The notes under the pieces were generated by a model. The model did not search any database and was not told where the DNA came from. It saw nothing but the letters and a program-made list of their open reading frames with translations. A stretch of DNA of 64,000 nt. It comes from CAWBXL01 sp963837365. Its GTDB lineage: Bacteria; Acidobacteriota; Terriglobia; Terriglobales; Acidobacteriaceae. The stretch lies in the NCBI GenBank assembly GCA_963837365.1, contig CAWIMW010000002.1, forward strand, positions 1,116,001 to 1,180,000. The letters run 5' to 3'. Below are positions 1 to 11,079 of this stretch, in pieces (the first letter of the stretch is position 1; every line of letters starts with the position of its first letter). The position numbers and the translations under genes are program-made.

Positions 1-2230
1 GCAGATACGGAGTCTCTCCGTTTGCACTCGGTGCAATCCCCAATTGAAAAGATCCAGAGAGCCACACCACGTTTTTTCTGCCGGGAATTCCAGTCAAATA
101 GCGCGCCAGCTGGGCGAATGCGTCCACCGTGATATACATGCGCTGGTCCGCTTGCACTGTGCGCGATTCGGCTTCCTGCAACTGAATTGACTCCACAAAA
201 AACTTCAGATTGGGAAGAAGACGGGCAGTTTGTTCTCCCGCCTCGAGCAAAGGAACGACCTCGTCCGCTTGTATGGGGCGGTGGCGCAATGACTTTTTTC
301 TGCTCTTTACCGCTGCCAACAGAGTGTTTTCATCCTGGGTAAACCCCTGAAACATCTGTAATGAGCTACCCAGCGTGCACAGCGCAAATTGCGCATCTTT
401 TGATTTATTTTTCAGGAATTTCACCAGTTCATCCTGCGCGTAGACCTGGTCAGCCAGCGGGGTGTTGAGCAAATCGAATAGAACTACGGTCACCGCGCCG
501 GGTTCACCAGCCTGGGAGCGGTTGGAAAAGATATTGGGTGGCAGCTTCTCCTCAATTGCGGCGGGTGCCGTAATTGGGGCGGATACCGCCGCCGCTGCCT
601 TCTGCGCCTCGTCATACTCCGACAGTTGGCTTAGCGTTTGCGGTTTTCCATCTTCACCAACTGTGAAATCGGACCGTTGCAGCCCCTTGACCGGGTGTCC
701 CTTGGAATCAGTGACGACCACGTCCAGGGCCACCACCTGGGTTGCGGTATGAATGACGAGAGTGGGCGCCTCCGGTCCTGCGCTAGTTTTCGTCACTGTC
801 GCTGGCACTTCTTGGGTTGTTTCCAGTCTGAGTCGATCTGCCTTCTGCGCCGTAGCAGCCGCAGGGACGTCGGTTGTCCCGGACGACTCAGCACTAAGCC
901 CTTCGCTGGTGGATGAAACAAATATCGGCTCGGACTCGTTCGCCTGGCCGGCCTGCGGAACAGGAACGTAGAGTCCAGGTGCGTCCGCTTTTACCGCAAT
1001 GTACTGGGTGCGTTCCGCCGGCGACATTTCGCGGAGCGGATAAATATCCAGGAAAGTTCCTGCCAGCACCGCCAGTTGCCGTCCGTCAGGTGAAAGCGCG
1101 AAGTTCTGCGCGCCTAGAAACGGCTCATCAATCTTGAGCGAAAGAAGAGAGTTGCCGCTGGCGGTATCAAAAACCTGCACCATTTGCTCAAGATATTGTT
1201 CGCTATCAGGGGTTGGATCGCTCGTATTTAAGGAAGTATCCGTCGTCGTGGCTGGGATCACAGTGGTTCCCGTAGCAAAACGGCTGCCGTCTTCACTGCG
1301 GTTCACTGCCGGACGATAGCGGCACGAGTTCCAGCGTTGCCTCCACAGCGCTGTTCCCGTGAGGGTAAACGCACTGACACTGTAGTTGTCACCCTGCACA
1401 GGGCAGCGGCCGACGAGAATGGTGTTCGCGCTGGTGTACAGGAGGTCGGGAGACGCTTTTGTCCGCACTCTCGTAATATTGGTGCGTTCTTTTGCCGTCG
1501 GGCCAAACCGCATCAGCCAAATATTCCCGCGATGCAGCGCATCTGCGAAACCAGCGCCGGTCGCTTCCATACGGACCACGCCCCGCGACTCGATCACTCG
1601 CTGGACGGCCAATGAGTCCACATCCAGAAACGTGATCTTCACTCGTTCGCCGCTCTTCGTATGGTCATCCGTGGATGCTGCTTCCTGAGAAGTCTCCGTG
1701 ATGATCTGCTTGCCGTCGGGGGTAACCGCAATCCAAAGCAGTTCCCGAGGTGAATCGAGCACAAGCCGTTCTTCTAAATTCGCATTAATTTCATATAGCT
1801 GGTTCAGCCGCCGCAGCAGAAAACGCCCTGAACCCAGGGGCCACAGGTAGCGTCGCACGTCGTGCAGATACCACTCCGTTTCCCTGACGATGTTCCCCGA
1901 AGGCACCTCGATCACATCCGCGTGGATCAAGCGGTCGTTATGGCTCGGAGGACAAGCAGGCAAGCGCTTGAACAGCTTCTTCGGGTTATACGTCAGCAGC
2001 ACATGGCGGGTATCTATGAAATCCAGCGAAACATGGGTCTCACCCGACAGCCGAACCGGAGCTGACAGACCCTGATAGCCAAGCTTTGCAAGATCGATTT
2101 TCGCAGGAGTGAGCGGCGGAATGTCTGCGGGCTTCAACTGCGCAAAAAGCTGGTGACCTAGAATGATGCACAGGAACAAACTGGCAACAATTCTCTGGAG
2201 TTGCGGCGGAGTAGTGGACGAAGACACCAC
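1..2230 (-). CDS. VWFA-related acidobacterial protein, 3' end cut by window edge
   Basis: I translated this frame by hand: it stays open from a GTG at 2230 to the window edge (743 codons). AAGGA lies a few bases upstream of the GTG. A hydrophobic stretch near residues 14-27 looks like a signal peptide or anchor, so export is likely. Around residue 375 there is a beta-propeller-like SPDGRQLAVLAG segment. Near residue 500 comes VVALDVVVTDSKGHPVKGL, then FTVGEDGKPQTL, and near residue 585 VVLFDLLNTPL. This order (a Big/CarboxypepD-like strand segment, then a von Willebrand A-like domain with a DxxNT-type metal site) is typical of the VWFA-related family described from acidobacteria. Function is unknown; such proteins are thought to act in the envelope. 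A second GTG directly follows, at 2227. Confidence 0.8.
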   Translation of the reverse strand, partial: MVSSSTTPPQLQRIVASLFLCIILGHQLFAQLKPADIPPLTPAKIDLAKLGYQGLSAPVRLSGETHVSLDFIDTRHVLLTYNPKKLFKRLPACPPSHNDRLIHADVIEVPSGNIVRETEWYLHDVRRYLWPLGSGRFLLRRLNQLYEINANLEERLVLDSPRELLWIAVTPDGKQIITETSQEAASTDDHTKSGERVKITFLDVDSLAVQRVIESRGVVRMEATGAGFADALHRGNIWLMRFGPTAKERTNITRVRTKASPDLLYTSANTILVGRCPVQGDNYSVSAFTLTGTALWRQRWNSCRYRPAVNRSEDGSRFATGTTVIPATTTDTSLNTSDPTPDSEQYLEQMVQVFDTASGNSLLSLKIDEPFLGAQNFALSPDGRQLAVLAGTFLDIYPLREMSPAERTQYIAVKADAPGLYVPVPQAGQANESEPIFVSSTSEGLSAESSGTTDVPAAATAQKADRLRLETTQEVPATVTKTSAGPEAPTLVIHTATQVVALDVVVTDSKGHPVKGLQRSDFTVGEDGKPQTLSQLSEYDEAQKAAAAVSAPITAPAAIEEKLPPNIFSNRSQAGEPGAVTVVLFDLLNTPLADQVYAQDELVKFLKNKSKDAQFALCTLGSSLQMFQGFTQDENTLLAAVKSRKKSLRHRPIQADEVVPLLEAGEQTARLLPNLKFFVESIQLQEAESRTVQADQRMYITVDAFAQLARYLTGIPGRKNVVWLSGSFQLGIAPSANGETPYL

Positions 2231-2395
2231 GTAGTTTCCTTCTTGAACGGACGCTGGAACCGTAGCTCTCCCTTGGCGGCGAGTGGTTAGTGTTCGGCAG
2301 TTTAGCCTTTTTCTAACCTCTTTCCAAAGGGCTTTTAGCGGCGGCGGGGTTTCCGCCAGGTTTGCCGCATATGGCGACGCTCGACCGCATTAAGC

Positions 2396-4273
<1,878 letters not shown>

Positions 4274-4416
4274 TTTCCCCGCTGGGCCCGGTGAGTGCGT
4301 GGAAACGCTATTGAGCGCTAAGTCGGCACTTTCTAGAACTGATTCGAGTGAGATTGTGATGGCATCCGCCTTGCAAAGGAGATAACTACTAGGCTTAAGA
4401 ATAAAACACCGGCAAG

Positions 4417-5685
4417 CTAAACACTATTCGCCGTTTTGGACAGGGATCCCGCGGAACTCATATTCTTCGGCAGGCAAAGAGGAAGGGCAAAGTAGAATGT
4501 ACTCCCGACACCGACAGTACTTTCCAACTGAATGGTCCCCTGCATAAGCTCGGCTAACCGCAAGGAGATGGCAAGCCCTAGTCCAGTGCCTCCATACTGC
4601 CGGGTGGTGGAGGCGTCCGCCTGGCTAAATGCGTCGAAAATCATCTCGTGTTTGTGCTGGGGAATCCCTATCCCAGTATCGGAAACTGAAAATTGCAGGA
4701 GCGGATCTATTTCCTGCTCAGTTACTGCCACTCGCAACGTGACACTTCCTTGCTTGGTGAATTTGATCGCGTTGCCGAGAAGATTGAACAAAATTTGACG
4801 AATGCGCGTAGGGTCGCCCTCAATGTATTGCGGACACTGGGCTGAAACCTCCGCCACAAACGCCAGCTGCTGTTGCTTCGCCCGCAGGGTAAAAATCTGG
4901 GCACAAGAAGCCACCGTCTCTCGCAAGTTAAACTCTACATTTTCCAGGTCCAGCTTGCCGGATTCCATCTTGGAGAGATCAAGAATGTCGCACAACAGCC
5001 TGAGCAATATTTGCGCGGAATCATGTGCCGCAGAAAGTAGCTCCCGCTGCTCGGCGGTAAGGGCAGTATCCAGCGCCAGTTCCGTCATGCCGATTACGCC
5101 ACTCAGCGGCGTGCGGATCTCATGGCTCATGTTGGCGAGAAATTCGCTTTTAGTGCGATTGGCTGACTCGGCGGCATCCTTCGCTGCCTGAAGCGCCAAT
5201 TCGGCCTTCTTCCGTGCTGTGATGTTTCGCGAGATGCCAAAAGTTCCAATGGTGCTCCCCTCTGGGTCACGCAAGGGCATTTTGGCTGTAGATACCCACG
5301 TCTCACTCCCATCCGACCAGGTTTCTCTTTCCTCTTTTATCATCGCAACGCCGGTTCGCATCACTTCCTGCTCGTCCCGCAGCGCTGGGAATGCATGCTC
5401 CTCGGTAAAAAAATCGCGGTCGCTTTTGCCAATGATCGCTGCTGGGTCGTCCATGCCAAACATGTTCGCTAACACCCGGCTGCACCGAATAAAACGGCTG
5501 TCTACATCCTTGAAGTAAATGTTGTCCGTGGTAGTTTCCAACAGTGTGGTGAAGAAATAGCTATCACGCTGAAGAGATAGATGGGCCTCTTTAAGTTTCT
5601 TGTTTTCCGAAAGCGTGCGGATTAAGAGCAAAGCCAATGTTGCCAAGACCGCAAGCGCGCCGATCAGGATGAGGCCAGCAGGCAT
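4417..5685 (-). CDS. Membrane-anchored PAS sensor histidine kinase
   Basis: Two-component sensor kinase of 422 residues. One N-terminal membrane helix (residues 3-23) is followed by a short coiled region, a PAS domain (about 45-160; DNIYFKDVDSRFIR, then DRDFF and a PAC-like GTFGISRNITARKK), a HisKA domain with the phospho-acceptor H188 in FLANMSHEIRTPL, and a HATPase domain with NLLGNAIKFT (N box), SDTGIGIP (G1) and GGTGLGLAISLRLAELM (G2). There is no receiver domain, and no response regulator gene lies beside it. It sits between the xylonate dehydratase and GH115 genes on the same strand, so it could sense a signal linked to xylan use, but the PAS ligand cannot be read from sequence. Confidence 0.9.
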   Translation of the reverse strand: MPAGLILIGALAVLATLALLLIRTLSENKKLKEAHLSLQRDSYFFTTLLETTTDNIYFKDVDSRFIRCSRVLANMFGMDDPAAIIGKSDRDFFTEEHAFPALRDEQEVMRTGVAMIKEERETWSDGSETWVSTAKMPLRDPEGSTIGTFGISRNITARKKAELALQAAKDAAESANRTKSEFLANMSHEIRTPLSGVIGMTELALDTALTAEQRELLSAAHDSAQILLRLLCDILDLSKMESGKLDLENVEFNLRETVASCAQIFTLRAKQQQLAFVAEVSAQCPQYIEGDPTRIRQILFNLLGNAIKFTKQGSVTLRVAVTEQEIDPLLQFSVSDTGIGIPQHKHEMIFDAFSQADASTTRQYGGTGLGLAISLRLAELMQGTIQLESTVGVGSTFYFALPLCLPKNMSSAGSLSKTANSV

Positions 5686-5809
5686 GATTAGTTCTTTCTA
5701 AGACACCAACCCTCACTCTTTTCATCGGCAACCGGCTCGGAGAGTTTAGCCGTGCGTCACCTCCGGATGTAAGTGGAAGCAACTCTAAGAGCCTGACTTT
5801 GACGAAAGG

Positions 5810-8782
5810 CTAATGCCTGGCGTGTGCAGCCACCGGTCGCGTATTGCGGTAACTTTCGGGCGGCCCTAAGTAGCTGGGCTTTACCCCGCCGAAATCCACG
5901 ACCAGACTCTGCAACACCACCCCTGGGTCAACCATCCAGAACTTCAAGGTGTGGTAGCCCGGGTTCTCGAGCGTGTGAGTCGACTTGCTGGTGCGCACGC
6001 TGTCCTGCACCGATTCTTCCCAGTCTTTCAGGGAATTCTCCGCGAGGATGTCCACAACTTGCGGAGGTTGATCGTCAAATGAGATGGCATATCGCAAGCC
6101 GCGCCCAGGCACAAAGTTCAACGTGGGGGCCACGATGGCATCAACCGAAACCGGACCGGAGTCAAACAAGTACATCTGATATTCCAGGCAGGGAGAATCC
6201 TGGGGAGGCTTGACGCTCGCCGCCGTGACCGGGAAAACCGTCATGGATGACGAGGTACGTCCGTAATCAGCAATCTTGTCCCAGCGGACCGCGCCGGCAT
6301 CGACCTTGTGGGTGTAGTGCTCGGCTGCGATTGAGACATATCCGGCAGACTCAACAAACCCTTTCAAGGCAGTTCGCGCAGGCGTCACAGGACTAAACGT
6401 CTTCACCTTCACTGCAATTTCCTGTCCCGCGCCTTTGATCTTTACCTCACCCTCGCCAGACTCCTTGGGAGCTTTCTGCCAATCCACGCTGACCAGAACT
6501 CGCTGCTCTTTGCTGACAATGCCGTGATTGGTGCTCAACACAATCCAGGGAACATTGGCGGTTGCTGCAAAAGAATACGGAGCTCGTCCCCGGTTGAATA
6601 CATCAATGAAACGCTTTTGCCGGTTGAACCCATCAAACCTCGAAAGCTCTGGATCACCCGAAGCACCGGGCCAGGCAGAAGCTGTTCCCCCAACCGTTAC
6701 ACCCATCTGCGCTTCAGCTGGAACATCAATCTCAGTCACCTTCGGCATCACATTCTGCGGCGGATCTCGCCACGAGGTGTAGCCGATGTGGGTCTGGTCC
6801 ATCATGTGGTCCCACTTTCCGTGCCCCAATTTGTGGTTGTAATCGGCGGCAAGCGCGGCATCCGCCTGGAATAGTGCGGTTGCCTGTTGCGCCACCACGT
6901 TAGCGCTGGCCCGGTTCTGGCTGACATATAACTGGTTCTTGCCCGTAGCAATGTAGAGTTCCGCCACCTGCGCCGATGCCTTGGTCGGATACAACACCAA
7001 TTGAAAGAACGCATCACGCGATTCTTCCGGGAGCAACGCATAAATCCGCTCGCCTTTGTCGGTGATGGCCTTCCAATCCGCGGCCACGCGATCGGCTTCC
7101 TGATAATTCACCAGGCTGTAGGTATCTGGCTCCAGCAACTCCGGTTTGCGGCGGCCGTTGTACTTTGTGTACTTGGAAACGATGTCAGCGATGTCCGCCG
7201 CGTACTTGGGGCCGAACTCCCGCGTCGCCCAGAGCTTGGTGAACTCGCTGATTCTTTCTTTCGGCCACTTCTCGGGATTCCACGCATAGGTCAGAAAAAA
7301 CTCGATGGGGAACTCCATCGGCTTCAGGTCCCCCACATTCACGATCCAGATACGATTGGCATCGTAACGGTAGGCCAGGTTCATTTGCTCCCAAACCTTG
7401 GTGATGGGGATGGTATTCAGCCACTTGTAGGACCGGGGCCCGCCGACATAGTCAAAGTGGTAGTAAACTCCAGCGCCTCCGCTGCGCTTGCGCTCCTCCG
7501 CTGTCGGCAACCGCCGTATGTTGCCCCAATTGTCGTCACACCAGAGCAGGGTCACATCGTCGGGAACCCGCATCCCTTTTTCGTAATATTCCTGGACTTC
7601 TTTGTAGAGCGCCCAGTCCTGCGGCACCTTGGTCAGATCAGGGTTGACGTGCTCCGCCAGGATCTTGCGCTGGTCCGCAACGATTTTCTCCAGCAGTTCG
7701 ATGTTCGCGCCTTCCGACATCGGCATATCGCCGTCGCCGCGCATGGCTAGCGTGATGATGCTTTCGTAATTCTTGTTTCGCTCGACACCCTCAGTCCAGA
7801 ATTTCTTCAACTCCTCTTCATTCTTTGAGTAATCCCACGGACCTTCACCGTGCCGCTTCCACTCCTGCTGCGCCCGCAGCATGGGCTCGTGGTGCGAAGT
7901 CCCCATAACGATGCCCCACTCGTCAGCGAGCTTGGGGTTGAGCGGATCGTCTTCGTTGAAGGCGTTGTTCCACATTGCGGGCCAGAGATAATTGCCCTTG
8001 AGCCGAAGCAGAAGCTCGAAGACCTTCTCGTAGAACTGATGGTTGTAGTTCCCAAATTTCTCTTTGACCCAGTTGGTCAACGCAGGCGCTTCATCATTCA
8101 GAAAAATCCCGCGATACTTCACCGCCGGCGGTCCGGTCACAAACTTGCCGGCTTTTACATAGAGAGCATCCTTGTGCTGAACGGGAACATCCGCCCACCA
8201 GTACCAGGGCGAGACACCCATTTGCTCAGAGAGATCGTAAATGCCGTAAATCGTGCCGCGCTTGTCGCTACCCACAATCACCAGCGCGCTGGAAACGCCC
8301 GGTAGGGGCTTGGCAACAACCTGAACAAAAAACGACTCCCACCTGCCGGAGATCGCCGCGACGTTGATCTTCTTGTCGCGGACAAGGCCATCAATGATGC
8401 GGCTTTTGCCGATGGTGCCGATCAGAATGACTCCGCCTCCATCACTCTTGGGCTCATTGCTGATGGCCGAGGTCTGTCCCGTAACTCGGTTGATATCTTC
8501 TTTCAAATCACCAACCGCTCGAACTACGCCGGAATAGTCGTCTCCATCCACGCAAAGCGAAGCCACCGCGCCCGGCTTGGCAATGGTGAAACTGCCCGTG
8601 TGGAAAGTGTTCTCAATATAGCGAGGCTGTCCCAGAGCAAACATTGTCGGAACTAGACCCGCTGCATAAAGAGCGGAAACTGCCAGGACTTTCGACGGGA
8701 AAAACCAGCGTTGAGAAACTGCGGACCGATCCATGTCGTGGCAGTGTAAACTGGATTTCAACAGAATGCTATTGCGCGACAC
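5810..8782 (-). CDS. GH115 family xylan alpha-1,2-glucuronidase
   Basis: Large exported glycoside hydrolase that removes (methyl)glucuronic acid side groups from glucuronoxylan. Residues about 75-400 hold family landmarks: GTIYGIYDLSEQMGVSPWYWWADVP, cited here as GIYDLSEQMGVSPWYWW, then KYRGIFLNDEAPAL, LKGNYLWPAMWNNAF and MGTSHHEPMLRAQQEW; later DVTLLWCDDNWGNIRRLP, IWIVNVGDLKPMEFP and FFLTYAWNPEKW. The C-terminal third has a beta-rich accessory region usual for GH115. The coordinates use a GTG at 8782; an ATG at 8734 (residue 17) is a good alternative because it puts a signal-peptide-like segment (VLAVSALYAAGLVPTMFALG) nearer the N terminus and leaves 84 rather than 36 bases to the divergent gene. 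Neighbours point to pentose/uronate catabolism. Confidence 0.92.
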   Translation of the reverse strand: MSRNSILLKSSLHCHDMDRSAVSQRWFFPSKVLAVSALYAAGLVPTMFALGQPRYIENTFHTGSFTIAKPGAVASLCVDGDDYSGVVRAVGDLKEDINRVTGQTSAISNEPKSDGGGVILIGTIGKSRIIDGLVRDKKINVAAISGRWESFFVQVVAKPLPGVSSALVIVGSDKRGTIYGIYDLSEQMGVSPWYWWADVPVQHKDALYVKAGKFVTGPPAVKYRGIFLNDEAPALTNWVKEKFGNYNHQFYEKVFELLLRLKGNYLWPAMWNNAFNEDDPLNPKLADEWGIVMGTSHHEPMLRAQQEWKRHGEGPWDYSKNEEELKKFWTEGVERNKNYESIITLAMRGDGDMPMSEGANIELLEKIVADQRKILAEHVNPDLTKVPQDWALYKEVQEYYEKGMRVPDDVTLLWCDDNWGNIRRLPTAEERKRSGGAGVYYHFDYVGGPRSYKWLNTIPITKVWEQMNLAYRYDANRIWIVNVGDLKPMEFPIEFFLTYAWNPEKWPKERISEFTKLWATREFGPKYAADIADIVSKYTKYNGRRKPELLEPDTYSLVNYQEADRVAADWKAITDKGERIYALLPEESRDAFFQLVLYPTKASAQVAELYIATGKNQLYVSQNRASANVVAQQATALFQADAALAADYNHKLGHGKWDHMMDQTHIGYTSWRDPPQNVMPKVTEIDVPAEAQMGVTVGGTASAWPGASGDPELSRFDGFNRQKRFIDVFNRGRAPYSFAATANVPWIVLSTNHGIVSKEQRVLVSVDWQKAPKESGEGEVKIKGAGQEIAVKVKTFSPVTPARTALKGFVESAGYVSIAAEHYTHKVDAGAVRWDKIADYGRTSSSMTVFPVTAASVKPPQDSPCLEYQMYLFDSGPVSVDAIVAPTLNFVPGRGLRYAISFDDQPPQVVDILAENSLKDWEESVQDSVRTSKSTHTLENPGYHTLKFWMVDPGVVLQSLVVDFGGVKPSYLGPPESYRNTRPVAAHARH

Positions 8783-8818
8783 AGCCCTGCCAAGTAGTCT
8801 TTCGCTTGATCTAAATCG

Positions 8819-9641
8819 ATGAAACTCTATCTCACAAGCACCGGCTGTGTGGTCGAAAAAGACCTCAACTTTTGTTCTATCGGCGATTCCTGGGACCAGC
8901 TCGCGGCCCGGGAAGATTTGGAAAGCTACCTCAACACTGCAATCACGAAGGGCTCAAAGCTGGCGGGAAATTCCCTGGCTCTCCGCGCACCCATCGGCAC
9001 CCAGGAAGTCTGGGCCGCGGGTGTCACCTATCTGCGCAGCCGCGCTGCCAGAATGGAAGAGGCCAAATCCGCAGGCGGCGGAGATTTCTACGACCGGGTC
9101 TATAACGCCGCGCGCCCAGAGCTTTTTTTCAAAGCCACGCCCAGCCGCGTGGTCGGCCATCAGGCCAAGGTTGCCATTCGCAAGGACGCGAAATGGTCGG
9201 TGCCGGAACCTGAACTCACCCTCATGGTCAGTCCCGGCGGAAAAATCCTCGGCTACACCGTCGGCAACGACATGAGTTCGCGCGACATCGAAGGCGAGAA
9301 CCCGCTCTACCTGCCCCAAGCCAAGGTTTACCACCGCAGCTGTGCACTTGGGGCCGGGCGTGCTGATTTCGTCGAATCCACTGCCGTCCTCCACCAAAAT
9401 ACAGCTGGACATCCTGCGCTCAGGACAAACCGCATTTTCTGATTCCACCACTCTCGCCAACATGAAGCGGAATCCCGCAGAGCTGGCCGAGTATCTATAT
9501 CGCGACAATATTTTCCCCAATGGATGCTTCCTGCTGACCGGAACCGGCATTGTTCCCCCGGACTCGTTCACCCTCCATGAAGGCGACGAAATCCGCATCA
9601 CCATTGACGGCATCGGCACTTTAACTAATTTCGTCGGATAA
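8819..9641 (+). pseudogene. FAH-family 2-keto-3-deoxy-pentonate dehydratase-like gene, single-base frameshift
   Basis: The first 177 codons (MKLYLTSTGC, GTQEVWAAGVTYLRSR, ARPELFFKATPSRVVGH, WSVPEPELTLMVSPGG, GYTVGNDMSSRDIEGENPL) encode a fumarylacetoacetate-hydrolase-fold protein. At a run of four G at 9350-9353 the frame shifts by one base: removing one G joins YHRSCALG to PGVLISSNPLPSS and the reading continues to a TAA near 9641, giving about 274 residues. FAH-fold enzymes include the XylX-type 2-keto-3-deoxy-xylonate dehydratase of the Weimberg pathway, which would be the next step after the nearby xylonate dehydratase; this assignment rests on context. It is divergent from the GH115 gene. 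The shift in a homopolymer may be a sequencing error, in which case the gene is intact. Confidence 0.75.
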
Positions 9642-9717
9642 TTAGAAAGACCCCTGATGGGCTGATGAAGCAACCCCCGGTAGAACATGTGATCCGGTAA
9701 AACGAAACTAAATATTT

Positions 9718-10542
9718 GTGAAGCCTCCACGCAAAAGCAGTTTTCGTCCCCGCAGGCCGCGGCGCCAGCTGCCTCGTTTCTCGCGCGAGGTCGCCATGCT
9801 TTACCAGGACGATGCGGTTCTGGCCATCAACAAGCCCACTGGACTCCTGGCGGTGCCAGTCGAAGGCTCCGACACGCCTTCCGCGTTGTCCATTCTCATT
9901 GAAGAACTAAAGCCGCAGCGGCGGCGGGCCTATGTAGTGCATCGCATCGATCGTTTTACTTCCGGCGTCCTGCTTTTTGCCAAGACACAAATGGACCGCG
10001 AGGCGCTCATCCGCCAGTTTCTAGCCCATACGCCGCTCAGAGAGTACCTCACGGTAGTTCGCGGACACCTGGCTGCCAAAGAAGGCACGCTGGTCCACTA
10101 CTTCCGTCGCGAAGGCCAGTTTCAAATCTTGAGTAACCAGAGAGACCGCAAAGCCGCCCGAGCCGAAATGCACTATCGGGTCGAACGCTCTCTGCGTGAT
10201 GCTACGTTGGTCCGGGCAACGCTGGTGACAGGATTGCAGAACCAGATTCGCGTGCAGTTCTCAGCGGAAGGACACCCGGTCATCGGCGACCGGAAATATC
10301 ATAAGAGGGAAGCAGCAGAATCAAAAATTGATCGCGTAGCCCTGCACGCGGCACGCCTGCAATTCATTCATCCCCGCACCGGCAAAACCATCTCAGTTGA
10401 AGCCGAACTGCCGCCGGACTTCAGGTCTCTGATTCAGTCATTGCAGCCACAGGCGGCACACGCCGGTAAGCCCTTCCAGGCAAAAAAGGTTGTTAAGGGA
10501 CGGAAAAAGAAATGGAGCCGACGAGCGGACTTGAACCGCTGA
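9718..10542 (+). CDS. RluA-family RNA pseudouridine synthase
   Basis: Predicted to convert specific uridines in rRNA or tRNA to pseudouridine. The core begins at YQDDAVLAINKPTGLLAVP (about residue 29), and the catalytic motif is HRIDRFTSGVLLFAKT, where D is the nucleophile. TGLQNQIRVQFSAEGHPVIGDRKY is the usual second motif (QIRVQFSAEGHPVIGD). The first 27 residues are a basic tail, and no S4 domain is evident. Translation starts with GTG. The last ten codons lie antisense to the 3' half of tRNA-Thr, so the extreme C terminus (after about residue 260) is probably not conserved. Exact target site cannot be deduced. Confidence 0.9.
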   Translation: MKPPRKSSFRPRRPRRQLPRFSREVAMLYQDDAVLAINKPTGLLAVPVEGSDTPSALSILIEELKPQRRRAYVVHRIDRFTSGVLLFAKTQMDREALIRQFLAHTPLREYLTVVRGHLAAKEGTLVHYFRREGQFQILSNQRDRKAARAEMHYRVERSLRDATLVRATLVTGLQNQIRVQFSAEGHPVIGDRKYHKREAAESKIDRVALHAARLQFIHPRTGKTISVEAELPPDFRSLIQSLQPQAAHAGKPFQAKKVVKGRKKKWSRRADLNR

Positions 10543-10588
10543 CCTGCCGATTACGAATCGGCTGCTCTACCAACTGAGCTACGTCGGC
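10513..10588 (-). tRNA. tRNA-Thr (anticodon CGT)
   Basis: A 76-base cloverleaf on the minus strand including an encoded CCA (10513-10515). The acceptor stem pairs GCCGACG with CGTCGGC; the D arm has GCTCAGTTGGTAGAGC; the anticodon stem GCCGA/TCGGC closes a seven-base loop TTCGTAA with anticodon CGT; the T arm contains GGTTCAAGTCC. The 3' end overlaps the last codons of the convergent pseudouridine synthase gene. Confidence 0.97.
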
Positions 10589-10660
10589 CTGAGTTCGATT
10601 CTAAATGCCGCTGCGGACAGCGTAAAGTACGCCGTCTCTGGTTCGCACCCCCAAATCCTT

Positions 10661-10777
10661 CGTCATTCTGAGCGCCCGCTTTTGGCGCGAAGAACCCCTA
10701 TAGCCGCCACGGTCGTGCAAAACTAGGGATGTTTCGACTCCGCCGTCGCATTCGCGCCGGCTCCGCTCAACATGACA
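10661..10777 (+). repeat. Dispersed intergenic repeat, family A copy 1
   Basis: About 117 bases starting CGTCATTCTGAGCGCC, containing GGCGCGAAGAACCCCTATAG and TTTCGACTCCGCCGTCGCAT, and ending GGCTCCGCTCAACATGAC. A second copy lies inverted at 13328-13446. The two ends resemble each other's complement only loosely. The two copies bracket the hairpin element and the broken S9 peptidase gene. No coding potential is evident. Confidence 0.85.
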
Positions 10778-10827
10778 AATGGCATGGGTTCGCGAGACTG
10801 GCGGATGCGAAGTTAAGTCAGCGGTTC

Positions 10828-10993
10828 GTATCAGGGCATCGGCTTCAGCCATGCCGCTTGCGGAGGCAAGCATTGGAGAACGCGCCGATGGGGCGCGACT
10901 ATCGAGAGAATTAAGTGACCGGCAGTTGCGCCTCTGGGCGCCTTACTTGAAATGAACCGGCAAGCGGCATGGCTAAAGTCGATGCCCTGATAC
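10828..10993. repeat. 166-nt long-hairpin element (MITE-like or structured RNA)
   Basis: The first 34 bases (10828-10861) and last 34 bases (10960-10993) are inverted complements with two mismatches, one of which could still pair as G-U. Between them are two smaller hairpins: CGCGCC-GATG-GGGCGCG and GCGCC-TCT-GGGCGC. There is no credible reading frame inside. It lies in the 490-base gap between tRNA-Thr and the S9 peptidase gene; apart from this element and repeat A, I see nothing else in that gap. Confidence 0.75.
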
Positions 10994-11079
10994 AAGCCAA
11001 ACCTACCCACACGAGACTCCTCCTTCCTCGCCAGTTCCGCACAAGAGTAAACTTGTCGGTTCGCCGGAAAGGAAACAGT

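Noticed and set aside
462..2075. Several short plus-strand frames of 60-100 codons
   Set aside because: They are antisense to the continuous minus-strand VWFA-related gene, lack ribosome sites and show no domain.
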